Part shown: positions 1-12,629 of the stretch, piece by piece
Layout: every line of letters starts with the position of its first letter
Position numbering within the stretch: the first letter of the stretch is position 1
From: Hsuehochloa calcarea
Lineage: Eukaryota > Streptophyta > Magnoliopsida > Poales > Poaceae
Reading direction: 5' to 3'
NCBI GenBank assembly: GCA_036346395.1
Contig: CM070599.1
Location: 31,425,232 to 31,489,231 of the forward strand
Length of the DNA stretch: 64,000 nt
Notes under the pieces: model-generated
Database searches by the model: none
Told to the model about the DNA's origin: nothing
The model's input: only the letters and a program-made list of their open reading frames with translations
Position numbers and translations under genes: made by a program

Positions 1-1640
1 ATGCAGCCCTAGGCACACCTCAGTTTTGAGAATCATCGACGTGCCTCGGACTCAAGCGTCGACACGACCACGGACTAACTTCGGCTTCACACATCATTGA
101 TGTGTCTTGTCCTCAAGCGCCAATGCAACCCCGGGCGCATCTCAGCTTCGAGTTTTGTCGACACACCTCAGCCTCAAGCGTCGACGCGACCATGTGCCAA
201 CTTCGACTTCGAGCGTCATCGATGCACCTTGGCCTCAAGCATCGACGCAACCCCGGATGCACCTCGGCTTTGAACGTCGTCAACACACCTTAGTCTCAAG
301 TGTCGATGCGACCATGGGCTAACTTCGTCTTCACACATCGTCAACGTTCCTCAGCCTCAAACGCCAACACAACCATGGGCGCACCTCGGCTTCGAACATC
401 ATCGACGCGCCTTGGCCTCAAGCGTCGACGTCATCAAGGGCTAACCACGTCTTCAAACATCGTCGACGCACCTTGGCCTCAAGCGTCGAAGCGATCAAGG
501 GCTAACTTTTGCTTCGAGCATAGTCAATGCGCCTCTGCCTCAAGTGTCGACATGGCCATGGGCTAACTTCGGCTTCATGCGTTGTTGACGTGCCTCGGCC
601 TCAAGCATCAACACGACCATGGGCTAACTTCGACATCTAGCATCGTCGACACACCTTGGTCTCAAGCAACGACTCAACCCCAGGCGTACATCGCTTCGAG
701 CGTCATTGACGCACCTCAGACTCAAGCATCGATGCGATCGCGGGCTAACTTCAGCTTCATGTGTTGTCGACGCGTCTTGTCCTCAAGCGCCAACGCAATC
801 CCGGGCGCACCTCGGCTTCAAACGTCGTCGACACGAACATGGGCCAACTTCGGCTTTGAGCGTCGTCGACGCACCTTGGCCTCAAGCATTGACGCAACCT
901 CGGGTGCACCTCGGCTTCGAGTGTTGTTGACGTGCCTCGGCTCAAGCGTTGATGCAACCACATGTTAACTTCGGCTTCACGTGTTGTCGACGTGCCTAGT
1001 CCTCAAGCGTCGACGTGACCACATGTTAACTTTGGCTTCACGCGTCATCGAGATGTCTCAACCTTAAGCATCGATGCAATCCAGGGCATGTCTTGGCTTC
1101 GTGCCTTGTTGACACATCTCAACCTTGTGCGCAGGTTCTCCTCGTCTTCTCGCGTCGTCGATGCATCTCTACTTCGTGGCCTCGGGCACATCTCAATGAC
1201 CTCGAGCACATCTCGACATCATGTGACATTGGCGCATGTCGACCTCGGCGTCATCGACGCTTCTCAACTTCGCGGCCTCGGGTGCATCTCGGCAACCTCG
1301 AACACATCCAAGCTTTGTGCGACACCAACGATCTCAACCTCGAGTGTGTCTCGACGACCCCGTATGCAACCTAGCTTCACGTGACAATGCACATATCAAC
1401 CTCTAGCGTGTCTCATCGGCCCATCGTAACCCGGCTTTGCGCGACATCAACGTATCTCAACCTCGCGCATTGGCATACCTCAGCCTCACGTGTCGTCACC
1501 TCACCTCAGCCTTAAGTGTCGATGTGACCCCGGGCGTCAGCACTACCATGGGCGTGTCCCAACTACCCTGGATGCACCTCGGTCTCGCGCACCACCGTTA
1601 CACCTCATCCTCGAGCACCGGTGCATTCCTCGACCAAAAG
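1..1640. repeat. ~60-bp minisatellite array (cut by window start)
   Basis: Degenerate tandem repeat with a period close to 60 bp, clearest to about 1090 and then decaying. Each unit holds CCTCAAGCGTCGACG, then either GGGCTAACTTCGGCTTC or CGGGCGCACCTCGGCTTCGA, then CGTCGTCGACGCACCT. Two unit subtypes alternate irregularly. The period is divisible by 3, so open frames rich in Ser, Arg and Asp run through it on both strands. I see no gene. It may be a pericentromeric or TE-internal minisatellite. Confidence 0.85.
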
Positions 1641-2216
1641 CTGCCCGCACCATGAAGAATACAGAGATACACCGGTGGGAGCAAGCTACCCTGCACCATC
1701 AAGCAAGGCACTAGGGAAACCACTCATAAATTAAAGACACCCACGACACAAGTGCATACCTTGCATCATGTCGCAATGCCCCATATAGCATCCGAGTTTG
1801 TGGGGAGTTGCAAGGGAGGATAGGGAGATGGGAGCTACAACATGCTGGCGAGCGCCAACATGCCTCAACAGCTTCGTCGTGACATGGATTATTTCCCTTG
1901 GCCCAAACTTGTTGCTGCTTCAATAGGTGTTGCCACGGCTAGGAGCTCTCCCTCTAGTTCAACGTCTTTGCCTCGAGGACTCCATCTTGGTGGGAAACGG
2001 TTAGGCCTTGAGGGTACCCCTCCATCGAACCCTCCATCACGACCAGGGGCTCCACTCAAGGGCAACAACTTTCGCCTCAACAAATGTTGATGTGCCTCAA
2101 CAGCTCCGGCTCCATCTTGGTATGGGACGTTTAGGCCTTGAGGGACCCCCCACCACCGAACCCTTCATTGCGACTAGGGACTCGAGCTAAGTGCAATGAA
2201 TTTTGCCTAGGCAAGT
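1641..2216. repeat. ~130-bp diverged tandem repeats
   Basis: Two recognisable units begin near 1982 and 2112 with CTCCATCTTGG and share GTTTAGGCCTTGAGGG. A third continues at 3876 beyond an inserted LTR. The part 1641-1980 is related but more diverged. The last five bases, CAAGT (2212-2216), are the left TSD of the following solo LTR. No gene seen. Confidence 0.6.
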
Positions 2217-3875
2217 TGAAGAATCTATACCCTATTTTAGTGTTTTGGTAATTAAAGATAACCATGTATTGTAAAATAATCTGCCTTGTCAAGTGATTGA
2301 AAAAGTTATCCTCGGATTAAAAATGAGGAGCACCAAAGGTACTCAAGTATTGGATATCAACATCACCTAGTTCAAGGCAAAGGTATCTAGTAAAATAGGA
2401 TCCTTTTATAGTTTTACCGGTTTAGGAGTATGAAGGATAAAAGACCGGGTTGCTAATATAGGTAGTCGTGCTATGAAGAGGGATCAATAGCTAGTAGCTT
2501 GATAGCAAAGTGTGCCACAATGCTTAAACTCACTTGGTTGAATCTTGGATTGCTTTGTGATCTCTTGGCCACAATTTATCTGTTCCTTATTGCTTGGTCG
2601 GACTGATCGCAAGTGGAGGTCCGCACTGACAGGACCCCCGGTTCATCTCTGCTGTCAACTTTTTCCAAAGAACTCCTGATTTGCATTTCTGATGTCCAGA
2701 CTGACCACAAGTATAAGTCCGGACTGACCGGACCCCCAGTCTAAGTTGGGTGGTCAGCTTTTATCGAGACTCTCTTTTTAGCTTCAACTCTTCTCTATTT
2801 TGCTATCCGGACTGATCGCGGTTGGAGGGCCGGACTGACCGGACCTCTGAGTTTTTGATGGCGTCATCTTTTTCTAGAGAATGGTGTTTTTGGATCTTGC
2901 TACTTATTTCTTCATGCCGGCTGACCGGAACCCCGGTCAATGTAGGGTGGCCAGCTTTCCCAGTAGCATGTATTTTCGAACTTGGAAATCTTTGAACCCG
3001 GTCTGATTGGATCTTGAGTGGGTGGACTGACCAGACCTAGAATAACGGATAGTTTCTATAGCATTAATTACAATAGAGTTTACCATTATCTTGTAATCTG
3101 GACTGACCGCCCTATGGTTGCGGACTGACTGGACTTGCTGTTTTTGCACAGTCTCGAGTGCCAACGACTAGTAAAGTGGGTGGAGACTATAAATACCTCA
3201 CCCACTGTAGCAAGTAAGTTTTTGAGATCCTCATTGAATACTCTTGAGCCCTTTGCATATTCTTCTACTCCTTGAGAGCAAAAATTCCATCTTGCAAGTG
3301 TTGTAGAGGTTTCTTCAAGTGCATTGAGTCGAGTTTGATATTTGTGGAACTTAAGCATCTTCAAGCGAAGTGTTATTGGTTTATTAGTCTTGGAGGTTGC
3401 CGCCTCCTAGATGGCTTGAAGAAGATGATTCGGTGATCTTTTCAAGAAGTTTGTGAGAAGACTCGGGTGTTTGTGAAGGTTGGAGCTCGCCTTTCCGGAG
3501 TAGAGAATAGCTATCTCTAGTGATCGAGGGGCATGCTCGTGTGGAGCTGGCTTGATTTGTTCAAGCTTCCTTAACGTGGATTAGTGGAAACCAACAAGTA
3601 TCTGAGACTACGGGAAAACACCAGTTGTCTCCATATTGTGGTTTATCTCTTTTACTCTTCTCTTAGTGCATTTATTTATATAGCAATATTGTATCTTGAT
3701 TATGTTGTTTAGCTTAATCTAGAGTGAGTAGTGCACTTAGAAAGACTTAGACTATTTAAGCCTTGAATTGTGAAATTGAATTTCAATAGCTTCATTTGCT
3801 AAAAAACTGCTTTTAGCCCAAAGTTTTAAAAACCGCCTATTCACTCCCCTCTAGTCAGTCATCCTTGATCCTACA
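2217..3875 (+). mobile_element. Solo LTR, Ty1-copia SIRE/Maximus-like
   Basis: A 1659-bp LTR begins TGAAGAATCTA and ends GATCCTACA, flanked by the 5-bp TSD CAAGT at 2212-2216 and 3876-3880. No primer-binding site or internal sequence follows, so it is a solo LTR left by LTR-LTR recombination. The U3 part (about 2590-3150) has several degenerate ~130-bp units each containing motifs like CGGACTGACCGGACC. The tail, AAACCGCCTATTCACTCCCC before the terminus, is typical of this copia lineage. The start matches, in reverse complement, the right end of the LTR at 49560-52175. Confidence 0.9.
3188..3197 (+). promoter_or_regulatory. TATA box of solo LTR
   Basis: CTATAAATAC lies downstream of the repeated U3 motifs and upstream of the R/U5-like portion, where an LTR promoter is expected. 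Position and sequence only. Confidence 0.55.
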
Positions 3876-3933
3876 CAAGTGCATTGCTCCTCGACGACCT
3901 CATCTCGGTGGGAATTATCTCCCTCGACCCCAC
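3876..3933. repeat. Continuation of the ~130-bp repeat
   Basis: After the right TSD CAAGT the sequence resumes the flanking repeat (TCGACGACCTCATCTCGGTGGG compares with CTCCATCTTGGTGGG at 1982). This confirms that the solo LTR was inserted into the array. Confidence 0.6.
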
Positions 3934-6204
3934 TGTAACACCCTGGCTATTCGGAAGCCAAGATGCCACCTAAGGATACAACATATGAACAATTTACGGA
4001 ATAAGATTCAATATGCATCTATCCAAATATCAATAACAGGATAACGAGGTGAAAGCACCAATACATCGATGGCGAATAATCAAGAAACTAATCATGGAAC
4101 GACATGACATGAAGTTTAAACATTACTTATCTGATCCATCTCTCATCAAGGAATATCAAAGTTGAAACCATTAATGAAATTATCAAGTAATATTCTGTGC
4201 AACGTGTTGGTCTACTCCTTCCCAAAATCATCAACATCAGGGTGGATCACCTAAATAACATTGAAAGCAAGGGTGAGTCGAAACTCAAGTACCATATTAG
4301 AATAATCAATCAAATAGTGGACAAATCAATTCAATTGAATTATGAACAAATCTTGCATCACATACATGATTGAATGGAATGAATACATGAATGGATGGAA
4401 TGAAAGAATGCATCAAGGAATGGACTAATCACGGCTTATAATGGTATAGCGAGTGTAACATCCGTCGGTGTTCACTTAAAGTTACCGTATGAAGAACGTT
4501 TCATACGGGTGTCCAACGTGGCCCACATTGGAATGGTGGATCACACGTACCCATTCTGGAATTGATGGGTTTTCAAATGCCCATACTGGAATTGATGGGT
4601 CTTTCAAATGCCCATACTGGAATTGATGGGTCTTTCAAAATTCCACTCCCGTGGACGGAAATTAAAGCATGTATGAATGGAATGAAGCAAGTAATATGAA
4701 TGTCATCATCTTTTCTCAATTATCAATTTGAAACATATCAATATCATGAACAAGTGCAAGAACATACACGTATACATCACATTATCATGCATTCAATTGA
4801 AAACATCACAAGTTAATATGCGACTTGTCTCAGATCTTTGGAATATGAATGTTGAGTAACTTCGTTGATTGAAAACATGAATCATAGAAACATTAGCATG
4901 AACACAAACACATCATTCATCAATGTAAAGGATTCAATGTACTTGCCTTTCGCGTTGCGACGCGCTAGCAAGCAATGAAGGTGTCCCCACACGCGATGCC
5001 TCACCGCCTACACAAGTGTTCCCGAAATAAGAACAACGTGGAAATACATTGCTACCGGTGTTCTACAATATCTCCTGACTACCCAATATACCGCACAGAC
5101 CCGAATTGAAAATAAACTATACAGCCAGATTTCAGCCCTTCTGATCAGCGGTACGAGAAAAAGCATATTTAATTATTTAGAATTCTAAATGACCCGAAAC
5201 CAGTGCCCAATGAATCTTAACGCATGACACTACGAAACTCTAGTTGGCGGGGTTCTCTGATTCGGCCAAAACAGAGGACTAAGCGATTCATCGAAAACAC
5301 CGATGAAATATGTCCAGATTACAGAACAGTGGTAAAGAAAATGACGTAACTTTTAATCTACTGATCCAATTTAGGTGATCTTTATCAACTTGGAAAGATA
5401 ATTTAAAGGGGTACAATAACCTATTTGGGTGGAGGTTCTGAATCTGACCCTAACTAGATCAAAACCGAGGGACAACACAACTGTCTTCAGTTTATAGACA
5501 GACAGAACAGTTCGCAATTAAAAATTCATATGTCCTAAACCGTAAGGAGGAATCACGTGATCTCAGTGGCTATGGAAAGCTAAGAGTCGCGACTACAATT
5601 CTCTAGAAGGGGAGAACCTCCAAATCGGCCTCTAACAGGTCGATAGTAGACACGCAACAATCTGGACAGAATGGATCTACAAACAGAGGCAGCACAAAGC
5701 TACTAATCCACTCGGATTCTCAACTCTAATGAACTCAAACAGCGAAGTGGATCTCTCGTTACCCTTGTAGACTCAGAGGATGACGACGATCCGCTGCACC
5801 AAGGCCTTCCTCCCTTCTCCTCCCTTCCTCTCCAAGAGCCGCCACCGGAAGACGAGGAATGGACGACGACGCCACAGAAGAGACAACCGGAGGGGCTCTT
5901 GGGAACAACACCGGATCGCGGGCTGCCATTGCAGGGAGAGGAGACCTCAAGGGGCGAGAGGAGGCGCTGGGTAGGGGTGATGGGAGTGGCGGCCAAGGGG
6001 AGGGAGTGGAGGGGAGAGGGTGGGCGGCTAGGGTTGGGGAGGACACCCCCATTGGCGGCTTCTCTTGGGCCTCTTGGGCTTTGGCCCAAGGCCCGTGTTG
6101 TGAAATAGCTGAAAACCCTCAAATAATGAAATTTCTATTCTTTCAAAATGCATTTTCCTCCCAACTTCTTCTCAATTCCACCGATTTGATTCCGGGGCAT
6201 TACA
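3934..6204 (-). mobile_element. Ty3-gypsy 3' LTR (minus orientation)
   Basis: On the minus strand the LTR begins TGTAATGCCCCGG at 6204 and ends GGGTGTTACA at 3934 (2271 bp). A polypurine tract, GTTAAGGCGGGTAGAA, directly precedes it at 6220-6205, so this is the 3' LTR and the element body lies to the right. The LTR contains a 31-bp tandem repeat (4550-4640) and a GC-rich segment (5740-6080). No copy of the partner LTR is found to the right, so the element is truncated. Confidence 0.8.
4550..4640. repeat. 31-bp tandem repeat inside gypsy LTR
   Basis: About three copies of CCCATACTGGAATTGATGGG followed by TCTTTCAAATG. The first copy is one base shorter. Confidence 0.9.
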
Positions 6205-8255
6205 TTCTACCCGCCTTAACAGGATTCGACCTCGAATCATTGCAACGATCTACTAGAAAGGAAATATGGCGGGAAAAATTAATCATCTTAAACACGCACT
6301 GAATCGAACAGATCTCGATATCGCCGCTCGCACATGCGAGACTCTAGCTCTCAAGTGTCCTCTCTCTGACTAGAGAAACCTCAACACAAATATAAAACGA
6401 CGATCGACCTAATGCTCACCGAACTTTCGGGTTCACTTATAAGAAGAGGATCAAGGTAAGACCTTACACGTTGGTAAACATCTTTAACTAAATCTCAAAC
6501 TTTGAATGGCTCAGTTGTTCACTTAGCCCCAGAACGCAACAGACGTTACGTGCTTCGCAGATATGGATCCGAGACGGTCAATGCGATATGCTAACTTCCC
6601 AATTTCTGCAACCTTCTAAAACGAAGATAATCCAACTGGAAATAGAGAGTCATCATCGCGTCCACAAAATACTAACCCTCCACCAAAAGTTTAAATTCTA
6701 ATTTGACAATTCATCATGAAAGCAATTTCCACTTCCAATTAAGACATTTGCGAAAGAACACCACGAAAGCCAAAGGAGAAATTCACGCGAATGCCCAAAT
6801 CAAATATTTCTTTGACTCATTGAATCGAAAGAATCACTCATGCCAAAACAGCGCCAACCCAAAACTGTGGAAGTCATCAATCAACAACACAAAGATCAAG
6901 CGTGACTAAAGAAAACGCTTCACTAACCAAGAAAACATCATTCTTCTTAGTTCCTCTTTAGGAATAAAACTTCTCTTGAACCTTGAAATTCGAACTCATC
7001 GCATATCACCCAAGCTTAAATCTCTTAGTTAAACCTTCTCAAATTATGTTCAAACTGATGTACATCATCCACACCAACCGCTTGCCAAACTTACACGTTG
7101 TAAACACTTCGCAACACAAAACTGTGATCCTTTCTCAAAAGGAAGAGGCGAACAAAGACAAGTTTAATCACATATAAAAACGTTGCTCATCACGGCGAGT
7201 AAGAAACCATAAGAAATATTCGATAAAAGGTGACTTTAGAAAATGGAAATTGAGTTCACGATTGAGGGAACACATCCCTAAGAGAGATTAGCAAATAATG
7301 TACCGATACGAAAGAAAGATATCGTGATTGAAACTCGACATCTCTTGAGCGGGAAGAGCAAGAAGTTTAGGAACGACTCAAATAACCACAAGTTACAAAA
7401 CTTGACTCAAATTCTCAAATTCCCTACTACACTCGTCCGCTAACACTAAAATTAATCATTTGACTAGAAACGCTTTGCCACAATGGTCAAGCTAAGGTCG
7501 TTAGTCCAAACCACAAGATCTAATTAAGAACCAATAAAATCTTTCGACAAGACAAATTTGCTCGGAACAAATCATCTACTTGAGAAAACACGGATCCAAA
7601 TGATCTCACCACAAATCTCAAACATTTCCCTTTACAGATTTCACGGAAAGCAATGGGTTAGCTTCGTCTCAAGAGATCGATTTAATTTTTCTTCTTTGAT
7701 TGCAACCTCACTTTATGACTCAAACCAAAGAACCTTTGGGCTAAATCACACGAAACCTTTAAGAAGCAATAGGATAATCCAATTCCTTGTTATCCAAATG
7801 ATTTGATTAACCGTGATTCGCGATCTCCAAGGTACCGCTAAAGCTAAACCGAAATATTCTCATTTGAATGATATCACAAAAAGGCGATCAATTTACTACA
7901 ACTAATAACATCAAGCTCACAACCACATTTAGAAAACATTTCGAAAGACCCATGTGAAAAAAAATGGGTTGAATACTTCTCAAAAGAAGAGGCACATAAA
8001 AACGCTTTTCACCAACCGGGAAATCACTTACCACTGCAATGAACATGTAACCAAGGAAAAACCATTAAAGCGATGAACTCATTGAACATAAGTAGAGTCC
8101 ACAGTCGAGGTCACATGACCCGCACAAGAAGAAGATCAAACTTCAAATGAGAAGAAGGTACTGACTTGAAAGCTAGAAATCTCAATGTGGCAAAAGCATA
8201 AGATTCCAACAATATTAGCCAGCCAAGAAAAATTAGGTAGACCTAGCTAACCAGT
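6205..8255 (-). mobile_element. Decayed 3' internal part of gypsy element
   Basis: Sequence upstream of the polypurine tract in minus orientation. It is AT-rich, with many short AAC/CAA-rich stretches and no recognisable integrase or RT motif. I see no long open frame. The right limit (about 8255) is where the composition shifts to GC-richer repeats and is approximate. No primer-binding site is visible. Confidence 0.5.
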
Positions 8256-8499
8256 TACCCACACTAGCTCCTGCTCCAATAGATGTCGTTGTAAGTAGGG
8301 GCTCCCCTCGCTGCATCAGGATATCGACATCACCATACGAAGACACCCGCAGGACTCACTGGAACCACCAGGTCCACCTGGACAAGAAACAACCCACAAC
8401 TTCGACCAGAACAAAGCAACAACGGTGAAAGCCTGTAACAAGGTCGTACATCCATGCCCCATCTAGGACAACGCTCTCATCTTCAAGAAGGTAGCAACA
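8256..8499. other. No gene seen; transition into repeats
   Basis: Mixed-composition sequence with no coding signal and no clear repeat unit, between the gypsy remnant and the next tandem array. Confidence 0.4.
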
Positions 8500-8880
8500 C
8501 ACAAGCTTCAATGGTGAGATGAGTTGAATCCTCTCTCTTTGGGGTTGAGTCGATCCCATCCTCACCCTCAGGGGCTGAGTCGAATCATCTCCCTCAGGGG
8601 CTGAATCGATCCCATCCTCGGCCTCAGGGGATAAGTCGATCCCATGCTCACCCTCAGGGGCTGAGTCGATCCCATCCTCATCCTCCAGGGCTGAGTCGAA
8701 TCCTCTCCCTCCAAGGCTGAGTTGATCATATCTCTCGCCCTCAGGGGCTAAGTCGAATCCTCATCCTTTGGGCTGAGTCGAACACAATCCTCACCCGCCG
8801 AGTTAAGCAATTCCTCACAAGGATGGGAGCTAACCCCCTATCTCTTGGGCCTGAGTGCAAAATCCTCTCCTCTCGGAGCA
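8500..8880. repeat. ~34-bp tandem repeat
   Basis: Around ten degenerate copies built on CTCAGGGGCTGAGTCGATCC followed by CATCCTCACC, with copies drifting to GAATCCTCTCC. Non-coding by appearance. Confidence 0.8.
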
Positions 8881-8939
8881 AAGTGTTAATTTTTTACTGC
8901 TGAGGGAGCTTTTTGTCCTTTCCTGTACAACATAGCCAA

Positions 8940-9350
8940 GAACCCAAGCACGAATAAGAGGCTATGACATCAAGTCCCCTTCTCACATGAGCAGCGCTCT
9001 CAAGAGTCCATCGAGTGTAAGTCTTTTCGATGGGAGACAGCGGCATTATGGCCCTCTCCCCATGCAAGCAACGCTCTCGAGCATCCCATCGAGCGCTATG
9101 TATTTTTTATGGGAGACGACGACGTTCTGACCCTCTCCTGACACGCTCTCGAGCATCCCTCAAGTGCTAAGTTTTTGATGGGAGACGACGACGTTCCAGT
9201 CCTCTCCCGACTTAAGCATCGCTCTCAAGCATCCCTCGAGCGCTAAGTTTTTTCGACGGGAGACGACGACATTCCAGTCCTCTCCCGATGCAAGCAACCC
9301 TCTCGAGCATCCCTTGAGCACTAAGGTTTATTCGATGGGAAACGAGGTAG
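8940..9350. repeat. ~77-bp tandem repeat
   Basis: Four to five degenerate units containing GGGAGACGACGACGTTCCAG, then CTCTCCCGA, then GCTCTCGAGCATCCCTCGAG and GCTAAGTTTTT. The spacing between GAGCATCCCT motifs is about 75-80 bp. Open frames on the minus strand here are by-products of the repeat. Confidence 0.75.
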
Positions 9351-10000
9351 CAACGCACCTCGACGAAAGTGGCAAACAGATTAGCAAAATCCTCCCGCCC
9401 TACTAAAGTTCTTTTTCGATAGACAACAAACAAGTCATAATAAATGGGTTCACCTTTACATAGCACATCTCGACCTTGAGGACATTTCCTCAAATGATCT
9501 GAGCACCACCTCAGCATTGTTGACTTGTCTAGGGGCTCCCTCGACTTGTTGACCCCTGACACGCGCCGCCAAACTATCATAATGGAGGGTGGCGATGTAA
9601 GCCTCCATAAACAACCATAGCGCCCTCAACCACAAAGTCCTTATGTCGAGGGACGATGCCAAGCACTCGAGCACACCCTCTCACGCTAAGTTTTTACATC
9701 GTCCGATGGTGTGAAGCACCCTAAGGCTTGCTATCATGCACAGCTCTCATGGACTTAGTCACATCCACAAGCGGCGCTAAGTTCTCCCACCCTCCACCTC
9801 GCGGTAGCATGCGTATCCCTCCTCGTCTGTAGAAGATGAGTGTCCCTCTTCGCCACTATGGGCGTCATGTCTTTCTTCATCCACATGGTAGCCCAATGCA
9901 AGAATTGAGCTCATGCCTAAGCCGCATGTGTGGCTACGTTGGCCACTCACACGATGCAAATTGTGCACTCTCCAGGTGGTGACCGTGAAGGCAAGGAGAC
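9351..10000. other. Repeat-flank sequence, no gene supported
   Basis: Diverged continuation of the array (CTCGAGCACACCCTCTCACGCTAAG recurs near 9670) and moderately GC-rich unique sequence. The minus-strand open frames lack recognisable domains. The last five bases, GAGAC, abut the copia LTR. Confidence 0.4.
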
Positions 10001-12629
10001 TATAAGATCGAGGGGGCGACTAGAGGGGGGTGAATAAGCGGTTTTAAAATCTTTAGGCTAAAACTGATTTCTTACATAGAAGAGTAAGTCAAATCGGTTT
10101 TGCACAATTAATGGCTAAAATAACTAGTCTCACTAAGTGCACCAACAATATAAGACTATGTCAACGATAACAAATATACAAAGACATGAAAGAAATTTAA
10201 TTCTAGGAATGTAAATTGCACAAAGTAAATTACTAGAGAACATACCACAATGACACAATGACTTTTTACCGTGGTGTTCGGAGACTTGCCGGTCTCCCCT
10301 AATCCACATTGAGGTAAGCCCAAACTAATTGGACCGGCTCCACGAATTAAGCCAAACACCTCAATTCCACTAGTGGTAACTCTTTCCCGCTCCGAGTAAG
10401 TGAGCGCCAACCTTTACAACATGTTGGCCCTTTTCACAATCTTCTTTAAAGAGATCACCGGACATGACGCCTCCAACGCCATCTAGGATACGAAATCCAA
10501 CTCTAGATGCAACACATGCAACTAGATACCTCTCTCCTTGCTCACAAGGTGCAACACATGCACAATTGAGAGAAGAGACTCACACTAGCTCAATGGATTG
10601 AAATGAAGTGTCAAAGTTTATTCCACAACCATCCAAGGGGGAATTTATAGGCCCTACCACAAAAACTAACCATGAAACAAACATCATGAACAAATTAGGA
10701 TTTCTGGTAGTACCACCGTTCAGAACCGGTACTACCGCAGTCGAGATTCAACGGTCGACTTCTGTGTATTTAATGCTCTGAACTAGCCGTTACACATAAA
10801 GTTACAGTACTACGGCCAACTAGATATTGGTACTACCATATCGCGGTCGTACCACTCAACTAGAACAGAGCTACCGTTTTCCAGAGCTCAAGAATTCTCA
10901 TAAACACCTTCTCTAGAAAACTGATACCGCCATGTAAATATCGGTACTACCTCACTCCGGTAGTGCCGCTCAAGAGAATGTGGTTATACCGATTCAAGGG
11001 AGATCAAAACTCTCAAAAACACGCTCTGTGTAATATACATGCCGCCAAATAAATATCAGTACTACCTACTTTAGGTAGTAACGCAACTGAAGTGCGGTTG
11101 TTCGATTTTCAGATTGTATCAATCCACTCAAAAACACACTCTGTATTTTACGTACCACCATACATTTTTTGGTACTACCGACCTGCGGTGGTACCGTAGT
11201 TCAAATGCGATAGTTCCGATTATCAGAAAGATTCAAAAACATCCAAAAATTATGCTCTCTAAAAAATATGTACCGCCAAACAAATATTGGTAGTGCCGCA
11301 AGTCGGTAGTACCACTTATCAACAACGGTCATACCGTTTTTCAAAACAGTTTTCCAGAAACTCAAATCAAAGCAATGCATGAACTCTAACAATTTACAAA
11401 ACACATTTGCAAACTTAGATAATGCAATAAGGAGTAGCTACATGGACTTCAACCATTTGGAAAATATATTTGCAAAGTATAGTCGCATGCTACAAGAATT
11501 AAATGCATGAGACTTGACTATTTGTAAAACACATTTGTAAATACTAGCATCATGCTTTTGTGAGCTAGAGCAAACGAGATTGAGCCATCAACACATGATG
11601 AGGCTCAAGCTACTGAGAAAGACCCATCTTAATAGTACGATAACCTATACTAGCAATCTGGTCTCCCAACCAAACAACGAGACCGGTAAAAGACTATGAA
11701 CACATCCTTAGCCCTAGCTAGTCATACCTTTGCATTGCATATCCTCTGAAGCTTGATGACGCACATCTTCACTTCAAGTCCGAGTTCTTGACTTGAATAT
11801 CATCAACACATGATGATCTTCTTCACTTCGGGATCTTGTCTAGATGCCCATCAACACATGATGACATCCTCCATCCCAAATCTTAACTTGAATATCATCA
11901 ACACATGATGATCTTCTTCGTGTGTCCTCCATCAACACATGAAGGGTCTTCTCTTGACTTGATGATCAACTCATGATCATCTTCTCTTCGAGATCTTAAT
12001 ATGCATCAACACACTATGCATCCTTCACTTGACTTGATGATAATCAACTCATGATGTCATCTCAAGTCATCGTCATCATGGAACTCATCCTATTTCACCA
12101 ACTCATGGAAAATGTTAGTTCGACAATGTGATTGTCATTAATTACCACAACACACCATTAAATCGTAATGGTGGGTCAAGATACTTCAATCTTTCCCTCT
12201 TTGGTAATTGATGTCAACCATCACAATTTCAAATAATTGAATATAAGGACATATGAGTATATACTCAAGGGTGTGTTTCAAAGTAGAGATCCCAAGTATA
12301 TGTGGACAAAGAAATATGGATCAATATTAATGAAACCACAAAACATAGAGTGAACTTCCCTAAAAGTGTGCATACATGAATGTGTAAATAGAGAACATAT
12401 GTACATATTCAAGTTAGACTTTTGGTGGAGTTCAACCTATATTTTAGATCCGAGAAATGCAACAAGATATAAGAATTTCATGTCAAATGCATACCTATTT
12501 GATTTTCACCTTTTCATCCAAGTAAGACTACACAATAGGTATATCAATAGAAGTGTTAGTCTCACGTATGGATTTATCATTAATCACCAAATACTCTGTT
12601 AACTCATAATGGCGGGTCTAAATTATTCA
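10001..12629 (-). mobile_element. SIRE/Maximus-like copia 3' LTR (minus)
   Basis: Homologous along its length to the solo LTR at 49560-52175, including the ends. The left end, TATAAGATCGAGG, corresponds to TGTAAGATCGAGG there, so the terminal CA of the LTR has mutated to TA. On the minus strand it starts TGAATAATTTAGACC at 12629, preceded by the polypurine tract AAAAAGGGGGAGAT (12643-12630). It is therefore a 3' LTR with the element body to the right. U3 (about 10700-11350) has ~120-bp degenerate units pairing GGTACTACCG with CGGTAGTACCG. Confidence 0.85.

Noticed and set aside
102..968. Ser/Arg-rich open frames in the 60-bp array
   Set aside because: They arise on both strands because the repeat period is a multiple of three; no domain and no splice context.
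8256..8265. CCCAC near 8257 as right TSD of the gypsy element (left flank CCCAC at 3929-3933)
   Set aside because: The sequence before it has no LTR end or primer-binding site; a 5-base match is expected by chance.
9212..9674. Minus-strand open frames at 9212-9674
   Set aside because: They follow the 77-bp repeat and its decayed copies; no recognisable protein.
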